From: Lineus longissimus
Taxonomy: Eukaryota; Nemertea; Pilidiophora; Heteronemertea; Lineidae
Length of the DNA stretch: 64,000 nucleotides
NCBI RefSeq assembly: GCF_910592395.1
Contig: NC_088325.1
Coordinates: forward strand, 2,695,501 to 2,759,500
Direction of reading: 5' to 3'
Made by a program: the position numbers and the translations under genes. The notes under the pieces are model-generated. The model searched no databases. It worked only from the letters and a program-made list of their open reading frames with translations, and was not told the origin of the DNA. Numbering within the stretch: position 1 is the stretch's first letter; each line of letters opens with the position of its first letter. This document shows, in pieces, positions 14,514-26,993 of this stretch.

Positions 14514-15889
14514 CTAACCAACTGGCGTAAACCGCCTACCGTATTTTATTGTCTCCTTGCTCTGTCCTTTACCCATATCTTTAATAGTCCGTACGGGTGA
14601 TAATAGAACGCTATTAGTTAGCATTACTAGTCTGCGCTCTGTTCCATATTTACTTTGTTTCGACGGTATCCCAATATGCCAATAATGACGGAAACAAAGG
14701 TCACCGTATTGATCTTTGTGACAGTTTTTGAAGGAGCCAGAGGAGAGCATATGTCTCTAATAAATGTAAAGTAAGTTTTTGTTTTTATGTAAAAGTAAAT
14801 TCGCTGATGCCTTTCGATATCTCGAAATGTAAAAAAAACGCGGGATCGAAAACATTTCCAACCGCGTTCTAGGCTTGGGAAAGACGTGATATAGTGCAAG
14901 GAATCCATTCTTTATCCTTTTATAGAATAAGATATGGCCTTGTCGACTGACGCAATAATATCCATGGGCAACTAGTTCAAATGTGTGCCAACTTTTCAGT
15001 TTATAAGGCGCCTCTTGCCCGCGTATCCAAGTTATATTAGATACGGTGAGAGTCTGACGACGCCAGGTCCGTTTGAGAACACAACCTATTACTAGTCGCT
15101 TTCTAGGCTTAGGAAAGACACGATATAATGCAAGTAATCCTTCATCTGGCCTATTATAGAGTAAGATATGACCTTGTCGGCTGAGGCAATAATATCCCTG
15201 GTCAGGCTGTCTTACTGTTTGCCAACTATTCAGTTTATAAGGCGCCTCCTGCCCGCCTATCAGAGTTATATTAGATACGGTGAGAGTCTGATAACGATGA
15301 CGCAAGTTCTTTCTGAGAATACACCCTATTATAATGGCTTTTTTCAGGAATTGCGGCTGGGTAAACCTGGATCACAAAGCTGAACATGGGTGCTGACGAG
15401 GTAGGATTATTGTGTCAAAATGACGACTTGATATCTTAAACAACTTAAGTGCAACCGGTTTGTATCCATTTCCCCGGCGCACGTATTTGATCAGCCGTAA
15501 TTTCCCGTTGTAAATATTACTGAACATTTCCCTAAAAGGAGAGGAAACAGACACATTGTCAACAAGTACGTAAACATTCCTTTGTTCAGGTTGGTAGACA
15601 AGTATACTTCTTAATCCCTAATAGTATGAATTACTACCACAATTTGTGTCAGGTTTGACTTTGAGACGGATTATTGCTATACATGATCGAGTCTTAGCAT
15701 GTGATAAAACATTACCTCTAGTTGATACATAAGCCATCCTCTAGTAATCTTCACATCCTCCCTCTCCAAACATGTTGCCATCTCACTATGCAGTCGGCAA
15801 ACATGGCCGCCATCATGCTCTCGAGTATTGATAGTTTTGCAACTTAGCACCAAGAAGCAAACAAATGCGCAATGACACCTCGACCGCAT
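14514..15889 (-). pseudogene. array gene U1, internal deletion
   Basis: Exon 1 (15889-15716) is intact: MRSRCHCAFVCFLVLSC signal peptide and a usable donor. The intron acceptor and the first part of exon 2 are deleted: the text jumps from the codons for VYQPEQR at about 15600 to the pre-acceptor intron (junction near 15600-15630). The second body repeat (SNITWIRGQEAPYK...SRQGHILFYKR) occurs twice, at about 15305-15120 and 15115-14850, unlike most units. A one-base change near 14690 shifts the tail frame. U5 shares the deletion and the repeat doubling. Confidence 0.55.
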
Positions 15890-16436
15890 GTTTTTATCAG
15901 CAAAACTTGGCTGAATTATTTATCGATCATGTGTAACCTTCTTGTAAAACCTGCTTTGGGTTTGGACCATTGTCAGTTATTGCCGAAAATGTACGAGACC
16001 ACTATATCAAACACAAGGCATGATCATGACCACTGGGCAGTATTAATCAACGTTGCATTAATTCATCCAACAACTTGACCTAATTCAATCAAAGATCTGA
16101 TTGGCTTATTCAAACAACAACATTTCAACATGAGAGAGCATCAGAACTATTTCTGTGAAGCCGAAATAGTGCCGATATTTTACAAATACATGTAATTCAA
16201 TTTTATAACAAGCATTATTGCCGGCTGTTACTGTAGAAGAATTATAATGAAACACACCGTGGCAACACCTTGGATACTTTCATTAGAATTTGTTAATTCG
16301 GGTTTTCCGTGAAGCAGGAAACCGCTTGACAACAAGTGGTCCGTTTCAGCCAATCGACTGCTCGGAGTCGAAAGTGCACCCTGCTTTATGAAATTTGGTA
16401 CTATATATTATATGTACTTCCTGTAATCACCTATGC

Positions 16437-16690
16437 GCCGTCGACGTAACCGCAATAGCTCACCTACCGATCCCGATGGCCTAGTGGACCAGGCGACCGC
16501 CTCATAAATTGAAGGTCGAGCAGTCACCGGTGACTATAGTTCACCGTGCTTTATGAATAGTGTTACTCAACTTCCTGAGGTGTCACTTTCTTGACGGGCG
16601 AATGTGTTGAAAGGCGCTGCTGCTCAAAGGCGTTGCCGCAAGTGCTCAAATACCGAAGGTCGAGCTGACGCTGGAGTCGAAGGAACACCG
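16437..16690 (+). repeat. tRNA-SINE remnants in U1 spacer
   Basis: Contains an A-box-like TGGCCTAGTGG at 16477-16487, GACCGCCTCATAAATTGAAG and a second partial copy from about 16650 (GGTCGAGCTGACGCTGGAGT). See the U3 entry for why this is read as tRNA-derived. Confidence 0.5.
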
Positions 16691-17505
16691 TGCTTTATGG
16701 AATACGGCACTCTACTATCAAAACACTCTCCCCAGTTCAGGCAATGAGGCTACGCATCGCTTTATTGATCAGCAGAAACAAAATGTTTTTTTCACGATAT
16801 TGTATCCGATATTTCACTTCACAATTTCGCATCGATCGAGATTGGATTGAAACTGAATGCCGTATATTTGGGAGAAAATGCTCTCTAGAAAATTAGTTTT
16901 TGAAGATATCCGGTCCCCCCCGCCCCCGACCCCAAAAAACGTACGGAGCGTTAACCCGAAATGTCATGAAAGATGGAATTCGTTAAATTTTGCATCCAAA
17001 TATTATCGATGGGTTCTTGTAGTTTCAAAGATTTCAGTATTTCTTCTCTCTTGTAGTGAGGGAACAAGAAATACATACATGTAGTCCTAGTGAAATGTTG
17101 TCATTGCGACGAGTTGTAAATTCTTATACATTTACAAACTTTTAAAAAATTACTTAAAAAAAGCTTAATACACATTTTAAAATAATATTTTGCCATATGA
17201 TACAAAAACCTTCATAAATCATCAGAAAGGTTTTTAAGACAAGAAATATAAATCCTCAAATGAACAACGTTTCCATGGAAACCGATCGGCTCCACCTTTT
17301 CGACCAACTATGATTTGCAAAATGCATGGCCGTACAAATTTCATGTCAACAAGTTCACTCAAACCGTTGTAAAATGATGACTTTATCCAATGGCCTCTTA
17401 CGGTAAAGAAACTCCTAATTATATTAGAACCTCTTGGTAATATCCATGGAAATTAGCTGAGTTAATAGACTCTTGCCCTGCACATCAATCGTGCCGGCTG
17501 AATCA

Positions 17506-17735
17506 TATAAATAGGTACTATTAACATTGTGGCGGTGTAGTTCCCATTGTTTGCCCTCTCACTTCACACTATGTCAGTAAGTTTTATAAGTGCGGGAGGG
17601 CGTGCGGTAAGGAAAATGGCCAAACTGACGTCATCACCCCGGCTATTCAGATCTCAAAACAAACGGGCAAGTCCCATTCTGACGAGAGCTGCTGATGCCA
17701 GATTTTATATGCACCCAGTGAAGGGTTTTCAATAA
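17506..17735 (+). promoter_or_regulatory. TATA module with 54-codon ORF (U1/U2 spacer)
   Basis: TATAAATA at 17506-17513 is followed 58 bases later by an ATG at 17571 opening MSVSFISAGGRAVRKMAKLT, SSPRLFRSQNKRASP and RAADARFYMHP, ending at 17735. The spacing fits a TATA promoter and short leader. The product would be small and basic. ATGTCA is followed at once by GTAAGT, so the ATG could instead be the end of a tiny first exon. Copies elsewhere are at 28557 (stop codons inside the ORF), 32854 (TATA changed to CATAAATA), 44652 and 49257 (ATG followed by TAA). Decay of several copies argues against strong constraint. Confidence 0.3.
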
Positions 17736-18431
17736 AGCACCAGAAAATCTCTACAAATGCCAAGAAAGCACCTGACCACGAACGATTAATGCCTCCCTTC
17801 GGACCTCCGAACATTAACCAAGAGATTGACATTGAAGAGATTGAATTCTCAGTTCTGGTTTATGTTGTTGTTTGCCCACGCAATTGATATAGCCTATAGG
17901 TCTTCGATGGTTTTGTGTGATCTGCTAACTCGGAAATTCTACTCGAATGGTTTTACTTATTTCTGTGATGGCCAAACCTCTAGAAGCGATTTGCTAACCA
18001 ACTGGGGTAAACCGTCTAGCGTATTTTATTGTCTCCTTGCTCTGTCCTTTACCCATATCTTTAATAGTTCGTACGGGTGATAATAGAACGCTATTAGGTA
18101 GCAGTAATATTCTGCGTTCTCTTCCATATTAACTTTGTTTCCGCGGCATCCCAATATGCCATTTTCTGACCAAAACAATGGTCACCTTATTACACTTTGG
18201 TATAGTTTTCAAAGGAGCTAGAGGAGAGCACGTGCCTCTGATGAATATTACACTGGAAAGTAAGTTTTTGTTTCCTTGTAAAAGTAAAGTCGTTGATGCC
18301 TTTCGATAGATCGAAATGTGAAAAAAATGCGCGATCGAAAACACTTCCAATCGCGTTCTAGGCTTAGGGAAGACACGATATAATGCAAGAAATCCTTTAT
18401 CTGGCCTTTTATAGAATAAGATATGACCTTG

Positions 18432-19412
18432 TCAGCTGACGCAACAATATCCCAGGGTAGGCTGTCTTAATACTATCCAGCTATTCAGTTTAAAAGGCGC
18501 CTCCTGCCCACCTATCCAAGTTATATTAGATACGGTGAGAGTCTGACGACGCCAGGTCCGTTTAAAGAGAAGACAACCTATTATAATGGTTTTTTTCAAG
18601 AGAAGCGGCTGGGTTATCCTGGATCCCCTAGCTGAACATGGGTGATGACGAGGTAGGATTATTGTATCACAACAACCAGATAATATTTCAAGCAACCAAA
18701 GGACGACCGGTTTATATCCACTTCCCCGACGCAAGTGGTGGAGCAGCCATAATTTCCCGTTGTGAATTTCATTGAACATATTTGTAAAACGAGAGGAAAC
18801 AGACACATTATGAACGAGCGCATAAACATTCCTTTGTTCAGGTTGGTAGACAAGTATATTTCCTAAGGCATGAACATGTCCTCTATCATCTCGATGAACA
18901 AATAGTATCGAATTAGAATTTTCGTCAAACATAAACAGCCTGCCTTCATATTTACTCAAAATGACTGATACCAGGGGTTTGAAAACGACTGGTTCAGAAA
19001 CTCTGTACGTTTTGGTTCTTTTTTCCTGAAAGAGCAGTTGTTAAAGTGTAAGTAGATGAGAGCTGCACTGCTTTTCATTCTTGTTCCCACGGTACAGTGA
19101 GCCTTTAACCAGGGACTGAGAAACTTCTGGATGGAATGCCTTATGGTATGATTTACTGCCACAATTTGTGTCAGGTTTGACTTTGAGACGGATTTTAGCT
19201 TAACCACGATCGAGTCTTGGCATGTGATAAAACCTTACCTCTTGTTGATACATAAGCCATCCTGTAGTAATCTTTACATTCTCCCTCTCCAAACATGTTG
19301 CCTTCTCACTGTGCAGTCGGCAAACATGGCCGCCATCATGCGCTCGGGTATTAATAGTTTTGCAACTTAGCACCAAAACGCAAACAAATGCGCAATGACA
19401 CCTCGACCGCAT
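18432..19412 (-). pseudogene. array gene U2, truncated by nonsense (255 aa readable)
   Basis: Exon 1 (19412-19239) and exon 2 from 19025 join in frame; the first body repeat is complete (MFDENSNSILFVHRDDRGHV). The second repeat reads SNITWIGGQEAPFKLNSW and then hits TGA at 18434-18432, where sister copies have the CGA of SRQGHILF. The remaining ~435 bases of the usual exon still resemble the family down to the TPVG position near 17994. A shortened secreted protein is possible. Confidence 0.5.
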
Positions 19413-19819
19413 GTTTTTATCAGCAAAACTTGGCTGAATTATTTCTCGATCATGTGTAACCTTTTTGTAAAACCTGCTTTGGGTTGGGACCATTGTCAGT
19501 TATTGCCGAAAATGTACGAGACCACTATATCAAAGACAAGGCATGATCATGACCACTGGGCAGTATTAATCAACGTTGCGTTAATTTATCCAACATCTTG
19601 ACCTAATTCAGTCATAGATCTGATTGGCTTATTCAAACAACAACATTTCAACATGAGAAAGCATCAGAACTATTGGTGTGCAGCCGAAATAGTGCCGATA
19701 TTTTACAAATACATGTAATTCAATTTTATAACAAGCATTATTGCCGGCTATTACTGTGGAAGAATTATAAAACACACCGTGGCAACACCTTGGATACTTT
19801 TATTGAATTTGAATCTTAC

Positions 19820-20640
19820 GCCCCCAAATCGAGTTTATGACGAGTTCATTGCCGTCAAGTACTCGTCTCTGTTTTGAGTGAATGGAGGAGACTGGTGAAA
19901 GAATCTAAGAATAATCTAGAACAGAAGAAAACTGAAATCACAATGTTTGATGAATATTTATAGACTTGCCATTATGACTATAACCGAGCTCTGCTCTGTA
20001 TCTTATTTTATAATAATTATCATAATTCAATGATAATGATAATAATAGGTCAAGTCCAGTCAAGTCAAGTCAAGTGAGTTCATCAACAGGCCAAAAGTCC
20101 AAGTATAGCGTGGACTTTCGTATATTCACAAGGCCATATAAGTATGTAGGAACATAGGCCTAACCATATGATATTGTGTCATTTGTTATTAGTAGGGATT
20201 GACCACATGTTGTGACCGTCGCTAGATGATTTAATATTGCCAACGTGTACTTAAAAGGGAGTTCCGGAATAGCTGTCTAAGTGGAAGGTACGGATGCCCG
20301 ACTCGACACTGGATGGTCCAACTCATTATCAATCCAACTCAGTTCAGTGTGATCAATAAACGAGAGGCCGTACACAACTCCTGCTGCATTGTTTGTTCGT
20401 CCCAGATTTTCCATCGGTCTGGGAAAGTACAAGAACTCATCTCAGTTGGAAGTCAGGCCACTTCAACATGACCAACAGCCCCAATTCCTCAATCTATCAT
20501 GTGCCACCTCCAATTCCCCGTGGCGCAGTTGGCATCTTTAGATTTCAGTTGCCACTATCAAGACCAACTCATACCAGTTCGCCCACACCAGTCTCCCTGG
20601 AGTCATGAATTCACAGCTCGTGAATTCTCAGTTTTAGTTT
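19820..20640. repeat. U2-type spacer (shared with U7)
   Basis: Holds TAATAATTATCATAAT, GATAATGATAATAATAGG, a short (AAGTC)n run at about 20049-20083, then TGGACTTTCGTATATTCACA and a long stretch matching 40859-41440 of U7. The promoter-like segment with the minus-strand ATATAAAC box found in U3, U4, U6 and U9-U12 is absent here. Confidence 0.7.
20607..20627. promoter_or_regulatory. GAATTC palindrome beyond the gene 3' end
   Basis: GAATTCACAGCTCGTGAATTC: 9-base arms around a 3-base centre. The same element recurs at the same place after the gene in U4 (24919-24939), U8 (41413-41433), U11 (57270-57290) and U12 (61355-61375), with GAATTTAC variants in U7 and U10. It lies 150-170 bases past the family's usual stop. 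It could act as an RNA hairpin at the transcript end or a protein site; neither is shown. Confidence 0.35.
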
Positions 20641-20885
20641 ATGTTGTTGTTTGCCCACGCAATTGATATAGCCTATAGGTCTTCGATGATTTTGTGTGAT
20701 CTGCTTACTCGGAAATCCTACTCGAATGGTTTTATTAATTTCTTTAAAGGCCAAACCTCTCGAAGCGTTTTGTTAACCAACTGGCGTAAACCGCCTAGCG
20801 TATCTTATTGTCTCCTTGCTCTGTCCTTTACCCATATCTTTAATAGTCCGTACGGGTGATAATAGAACGCTATTCGGTAGCATTA

Positions 20886-22191
20886 CTAGTGTGCGTTCTG
20901 TTCGATATTTACTTTGTTTCGACGGTATCCCAATATGCCAATAATGACCAAAACAAAGGTCACCGTATTGATCTTTGTGACAGTTTTCAAAGGAGCCAGA
21001 GGAGAGTATATGTCTCTGATAAATATTACACTGGAGAAGAAGTTTTTGTTTCCGTGTAAAAGTAAAGTCGTTGATGCCTTTCGATATTTCGAAATGTGAA
21101 AAAAACGCGGGATCGAAAACTCTTCCAACCGCGTTCTAGGCTTAGGAAAGACACGATATAGTGCAAGGAATCCATTCTTTATCCTTTTATAGAATAAGAT
21201 ATGACCTTGTCGACTGACGCAATAATGTCCCTCGGCAATGCATTCAAATGTTTGCCAACTTTTCAGTTTAAAAGGTAACTCCTGCCCGCGTATCCAAGTT
21301 ATATTAGATACGGTGAGAGTCTGATTACGATGACGCAAGTTCTGTTTGAGAACACAACCTATCATAATAGCTTTTTTCAAGAACTGCGGCTGGGTAACCC
21401 CGGATCACAAAGCAGAGCATGGGTGATGACGAGCTAGGATTATTGTGTCAAAATGACGAGTTTTATCTCAATCAACTTAAAGTCAACCGGTTTATATCCT
21501 CTTCTCCGGCGCACGCGGTGGAGCAGCCATAATTTCTCGTTGTGAATATCACTGAACATTTTACTAAAACGAGAGGAAACAGACACATTATGAACGAGTG
21601 CGTAAACATTCCTTTGTTCAGGTTGGTAGACAAGTATATTTCTTAAGGCATGAACAAGTCCTCTATCATCTCGATGAACAAATAGTATCGAATTAGAATT
21701 GTCGTCAAACATAAACAGCCTGGCTTCATATTTACTCAAAATGACTGATACGGGGGGTTTGAAAACGACTTGTTCAGAAACTCTGTACGTTTGGGTGCTT
21801 TTTTCCTGAAAGAGCAGTTGTTAAAGTGTAAGTAGATGAGAGCTGCACTGCTTTTCAATCTTGTTCCCAAAGTACAGTGAGCCTTTAACTAGGAACCAAG
21901 AAACTTCTGGATGGAATGCCTTTGGTATGATTTACTCCCATAATTTGTATCATATTTGACTTTGAGACGGATTTTAGCTTAACCACGATCGGGTTTTGGC
22001 ATGTGATAAAACCTCACCTCTAGTTGATACATAAGCCATCCTGTAGTAATCGTAACATCCTCCCTCTCCAAACATGTTGCCATCTCACTGTGCAGTCGGC
22101 AAACATGGCCGCCATTATGCCCTCGGGAATTAATAGTTTTGCAACTTAGCACCAAAACGCAAACAAATGCGCACTGACACCTCGACCGCAT
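20886..22191 (-). pseudogene. array gene U3, frameshifted
   Basis: Exon 1 (22191-22018) is intact, with GTGAGG as donor. Exon 2 opens at 21805 and is in frame through RDDRGLVHALRNILVYQPEQ until a one-base loss near 21461-21466, which ends the frame at 21440 (IEIKLVILTQ). The second repeat and tail are open in another frame (21380-20886), where this copy ends with the hydrophobic VTFVLVIIGILGYRRNK and a stop rather than the basic TPVG tail. Confidence 0.55.
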
Positions 22192-23244
22192 GTTTTTATC
22201 AGCAAAACTTGGTTGAATTATTTCTCGATCATGTTTAACCTTCTTGTAAAACCTGCTTTGGGTTGGGACCATTGTCAGTTATTGCCGAAAATATACGAGA
22301 CCACAAGGCACAAGGCATGATCATGACCACTGGGCAGTATTAATCAACGTTGCATTAATTCATCCAACATCTTGACCTATTCAATCAAAGATCTAATTGG
22401 CTTTTTCAAACAACACATTTCAACATGAGAGAGCATCAGAACTATTTCTGTGCAGCCGAAATGGTGCGGATATTTTACAAATACATGTAATTCAATTTGA
22501 TAACAATTATTATTGCCGGCTATTACTGTAGAAGAATTATAATAAAACACACCGTGGCAACACCTTGGATACTTTTATTGAATTTCCCATCTGCAGGCAA
22601 CAAGTTGGCGACCATCGTTCTGCTTGACAATTCATCCGGGTATTTCCGAGTATGATTAGGATAAGCGAACATTGCCAAAAGGAAGAGGACTAAACTGAAT
22701 GGGAGACTGTCGTACGAACGCAAAAACTGAATCCAAATATGCTCGCTGCAGTGACGGCAAACACTCCACAAGTTGAACCTCTGCCCGAGATGCCACTTCA
22801 AAGTTTATATTTCATTCCTGTATACTTCATTTTTGCCATCTATACGATCCTATTATCACTTGAATAACCCTGAAACAGCGTGGTAATTCAAATTACTATA
22901 CCGGCTACTGGCCGTCGGATATTGACAATAGACCCGACGAAAATCTTTGTTGGTTGGTGAAATTAAGGGGCGAATGGTTTGAAAGGCGCTGCTTCACAGT
23001 TTTTTTTGAAAATATTGCTAACGAATCTTAAAATTTCCTGCGTCATTTTATAATGTGAAGAACGAAATCAAATTGCAGAGGTTGAGAGTTTTTCTGACAA
23101 TTTTTTTCCATTTTTGGCCCACCCGGTATCATAACGAACATGTTGTAGTTTTTTCTCTAAACTTGTGAGTGCCAGGAAGGCAGTGGGAATCAAATTCTGC
23201 ATTAACAGGTCGGTAAGAAACGGCATTCGCATGGTATTGGGTGC

Positions 23245-23545
23245 CTACATACCGTCGACGTAACCGCTCACATACCGATCCCGATGGCCAAGTGACCCAG
23301 GCGTCCGCCTCAGAAATGGAAGATCGAGCAGTCGTGGAAGTCGAAGGTACATCGTGCGTTATGAAATTTGGCAATGTATACATATGTACTTCTGATAATC
23401 ACCTATGCGCCGTCGACGTAACCGCAATAGCTCACCTACCGATCCCGACGGCCCAGTGGACCAGGCGACCGCTTCATAAATTGAAGGTCGAGCAGTCGCT
23501 GGAGTCGAAGGTACACCGTGCTTTATGGAATGCGGCACTCTACTA
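23245..23545 (+). repeat. tandem pair of tRNA-SINE heads (U3 spacer)
   Basis: Two ~160-base copies, beginning at the CGTCGACGTAACCGC motifs near 23250 and 23410. Each holds a Pol III A-box-like stretch (GATGGCCAAGTGACC; GACGGCCCAGTGG, consensus TRGCNNAGTGG), then GGCGTCCGCCTCAGAAATGG and a decayed B-box region (GGTCGAGCAGTC...GAGTCGAAGG). This matches the head of tRNA-derived SINEs. It is too damaged to fold as a functional tRNA. An open frame of 142 codons runs through it (23241-23669), also present in U10, but simply reads the repeat. Confidence 0.6.
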
Positions 23546-24419
23546 TCAAAACACTCTCACTGGTTCAGGCAATGAGGCTACGCATCGCTTTATTGATCAA
23601 CAGAAACACAATATTTTTTTCACGATGTTGTATCCGATATCTCACCTGCATCGATTGAGTGCGGATTGAAACTGAATGCTGTATTTTTGGGAGAAAATGA
23701 CTTCTAGAAAAAAAGATATCGGGTGTACCCCTTCGCCAAAAAAAGTACGGAGCATTAACCCGAAATTCATGAAAGATGGAATTTTTTAATTTTGCATCAA
23801 AATATTATCGATGGGTGCTTGTAGTTTCAAAGATTTCGGTATTTCTTCTCTCTTGTAGTGAGGGAAACAAGAAATACATACATGTAGTCCAAGTGTAATG
23901 TTGACATTGCGAGGAGTTCTGAATGCTTATACATTTACAAACTTTCAAAAAATGACTTCTTAAAACAAGTTTAATACACATTTTAAAATAATAATTTGCC
24001 ATATGATGCAAAACCTTCATAAATCGTCCGAAAAGTTTTTAAGACAAGAAAAATGAGCACTGAAATGAACAACGTTTCCATGGAAACCGAACGGCTCCAC
24101 CAGTTAGACCAATTATGATTCGCAAAATGCACATGGCCGTACCGGTTTATGTCAACACATTCACTCAAAACGTTGTAAAATGATGACTTTATCCAATGGC
24201 AACTTTTTCCATTAGGGGTATGTATACAAATAATCACCCGATCGACTGTATGAGACTGTCTGTTACCCGGCAGACAGCTAGGCTAGACCTAAAGAATAAT
24301 CTAGTGCAGGTAATCTGGACCCTATCCGCCGAAAAGTAGAGGGTCGAGGAAGCCACGTTGATTTACCCGAGGCAAGCCTATGGGCGGTTATTTCCGCATT
24401 AAATGATGTCCTAAAACGC

Positions 24420-24612
24420 GTCTTTATAACTGGCGACTCGTGTGTGTGTGTAGAGCAACCCGTGCGTACAGAGCAAAACGCGCGTATCTAACTCGCGACC
24501 CCTACAAAGAACATAACGCGAATGTACTGTCGCATAAACGTGCCGTCGGATAACTAGTGTCGGATAACTAGTGTCGGATAAGTGCTGTCGGATAACTGCT
24601 GTCGCATATAAG
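24420..24612. repeat. short tandem repeat in U3 spacer
   Basis: From about 24545 to 24605 the motif GTCGGATAACTAGT/GCT recurs four to five times with a 15-18 base period, preceded by a (GT)n stretch and CGCG-rich words. It is not present in other spacers of this window. Confidence 0.6.
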
Positions 24613-25084
24613 GTTCCTCAGCCTCCCGCATCGCCCCCAAATCGATTTCATGACGAGTTCATTGCCGTCAAGTGCTCGTCTCTGTAATACGTGAATGGAG
24701 GAGATGGGTAAAAGAGTCTAAGAATAATCTATAACAGAAGAAAACTGAAATCACAAAGTTTGATGAATATTTATAGACTTTCCATTATGACCAACAGCCC
24801 CAATTCCACAATCTATCATGTGCCACCTCCAATTCCCCGTGGCGCAATTGGCATCTTTAGATTTCAGTTGCCACTATCAAGACCATCAGTTCGCCCACAC
24901 CAGTCTCGCTTGAGTCATGAATTCACAGCTTGTGAATTCTCAGTTCTAGTTGATGTTGTTGTTTGCCCACGCAATTGATATAGCCTATAGGTCTTTGATG
25001 ATTCTGTGTGATCTGCTAACTTGGAAATCCTACTCGAATGGTTTTGTCAATTTCTGTGATGGCCAAACCTCTCGAAGCGTTTTG

Positions 25085-26500
25085 CTAACCAACTGGCGTA
25101 AACCGCCTAGCGTATTTTATTGTCTCCTTGCTCTTTCCTTTACCCATATCTTTAATAGTTCGTACGGGTGATAATAGAACGCTATTAGGTAGCATTACTA
25201 TTCTGCGTTCTTTTCGATATTTACTTTGTTTCTGCGGTATCCCAATATGCCAATTCCTGACCGAAACAAAGGTCACCGTATTGATCTTTGTGACAGTTTT
25301 AAAAGGAGCCAGAGGAGAGCATATGTCTCTGATAAATGTTACACTGGAAAAGAAATTTTTGTTAACGTGTAAAAATAAAGTCGTCGATGCCTTTCGATAG
25401 TTCGAAAAGTAAAAAAAACGCGGGATCGAAAACACTTCCAATCGCGTTCTAGGCTTAGGAAAGACACGATATAATGCAAGAAATCCTTTATCTGGCCTTT
25501 TATAGAGTAAGACATGACCTTGTCGGCTGACACAATAAAGTCCCTCGGTAGGCTGTCTTCATACTGTTTGCCAACTTTTCAGTTCAAAAGGCGCCTCGTG
25601 CCCGCCTATCCAAGTTATATTAGATACGGTGAGAGTCTGACGCCAGGTCCGTTTGAGAACACAACCTATTACAATGGTTTTTTTCAAGAGAAGCGGCTGG
25701 GTAAACTTGGATCCCCTAGCTGAACATAGGTGATGACGAGGTAGGATTATTGTATCATAACAACCAGATAATATCTCAAGCAACTTAAAGTCAGCCGGTT
25801 TATATCCTCTTCTCCGGGGAACGTTGTGGAACAGCCATAATTTCCCGTTGTGAATATCACTGTACATTTTAGTAAAATGACAGGAAACAGACACATTATG
25901 AACGAGTGCGTAAACATTCCTTTGTTCAGGTTGGTAGACAAGTATATTTCTGAAGGCATGAACATGTCCTCTATCATCTCGATAAACAAATAGTATCGAA
26001 TTAGAATTGTCGTCAAACATAAACAGCCTGGCTTCATATTTACTCAAAATGACTGATACGGGGGGTTTGAAAACGACTTGTTCAGAAACTCTGTACGTTT
26101 GGGTTCTTTTTTCCTGAAAGAGCAGTTGTTAAAGTGTAAGTAGATGAGAGCTGCACTGCTTTTCATTCTTGCTACCACAGTACAGTCAGCCTTTAACCAG
26201 GGACCCAGAAACTTCTGTACGGAATGCCATATGGTATGATTTACTGCCACAATTAGTATCATATTTGACTTTGAGACGGATTTTAGCTTAACCACGATCG
26301 AGTTTTGGCATGTGATAAAACCTTACCTCTAGTTGATACATAAGCCATCCTCTGGTAATCGTTACGACCTCCCTCTCCAAACATGTTGCCTTCTCACTAT
26401 GCAGTCGGCAAACATGGCCGCCAATATGCCCTGGGGTGTTAATAGTTTTGCAACTTAGCACCAAAAAGCAAACAAATGCGCAATGACACCTCGACCGCAT
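25085..26500 (-). pseudogene. array gene U4, truncated by nonsense (242 aa readable)
   Basis: Exon 1 (26500-26327) and exon 2 from 26113 join in frame. The frame closes at 25559 with a TGA in SWQTV just before RQP; at this codon U2 has TTA and U1 lacks the codon, so a single base change explains the stop. Downstream the family frame continues (25441-25085) to the TPVG tail. The tail here reads WHIGIPQKQSKYRKERRIVM, as in U6. Confidence 0.55.
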
Positions 26501-26829
26501 GTTTTTATCAGCAAAACTTGGCTGAATTATTTCTCGATCATGTGTAACCTTTTTGTAAAACCTGCTTTGGGTTGGGACCATTGTCAGTTATTACCGAAAA
26601 TGTACGAGACCACTATATCAAAGACAAGGCATGATCATGACCACTAGTCAGTATTAATCAACGTTGCATTAATTCATCCAACATCTTGACCTAATTCAAT
26701 CAAAGATCTGATTAGCTTTTTCAAACAACAACATTTCAACATGAGAGAGCATCAGAACTATTTCTGTGAAGCTGAAATAGTGCGGATATTTTACAAATAA
26801 TGCAATTTTATAACAAGCGTTAATGCTGG

Positions 26830-26993
26830 TGTAGAAGTGTAAAATGTCCTAGGATAAAATGTCCGGGAACAAAGGATTATATTATGCGCTGAGCTATTGA
26901 CGGTCATTGCCTCTATAGAACCATATGCCATAATCTGTCAGAATACAATAGGCCCGGACACTTTTTCTAGGGGGGAGACTTTTTACTTTTACA
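26830..26993. mobile_element. CCGG-flanked MITE in U4
   Basis: A 164-bp relative of the 13919 element, with TGTAGAAGTGTAAAATGTCC at one end and TTTTTACTTTTACA at the other. The right flank is CCGG; the left is CTGG, one base changed. Units lacking the insertion have a single GCCGGCTAT at this point, which fixes the target duplication. Confidence 0.8.

Noticed and set aside
15168-15383. Plus-strand 71-codon frames (MTLSAEAIISLVRLSYCLP...) recurring in several units
   Set aside because: They are antisense to the second body repeat of the minus-strand gene, lack splice context and are broken by small indels in other copies.
20886-21000. Transmembrane anchor VTFVLVIIGILGYRRNK at the end of U3
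   Set aside because: It appears only in copies with a one-base shift before the tail (U1, U3, U5). Intact U6 has the basic TPVG tail in this place.
23273-23340. Functional tRNA gene
   Set aside because: The A box is good but the B box is decayed and no cloverleaf with paired acceptor and T stems can be drawn, so it is SINE-derived.
23241-23669. 142-codon plus-strand frame shared by U3 and U10
   Set aside because: It reads through two tRNA-SINE heads. The internal protein repeat is just the repeated SINE.
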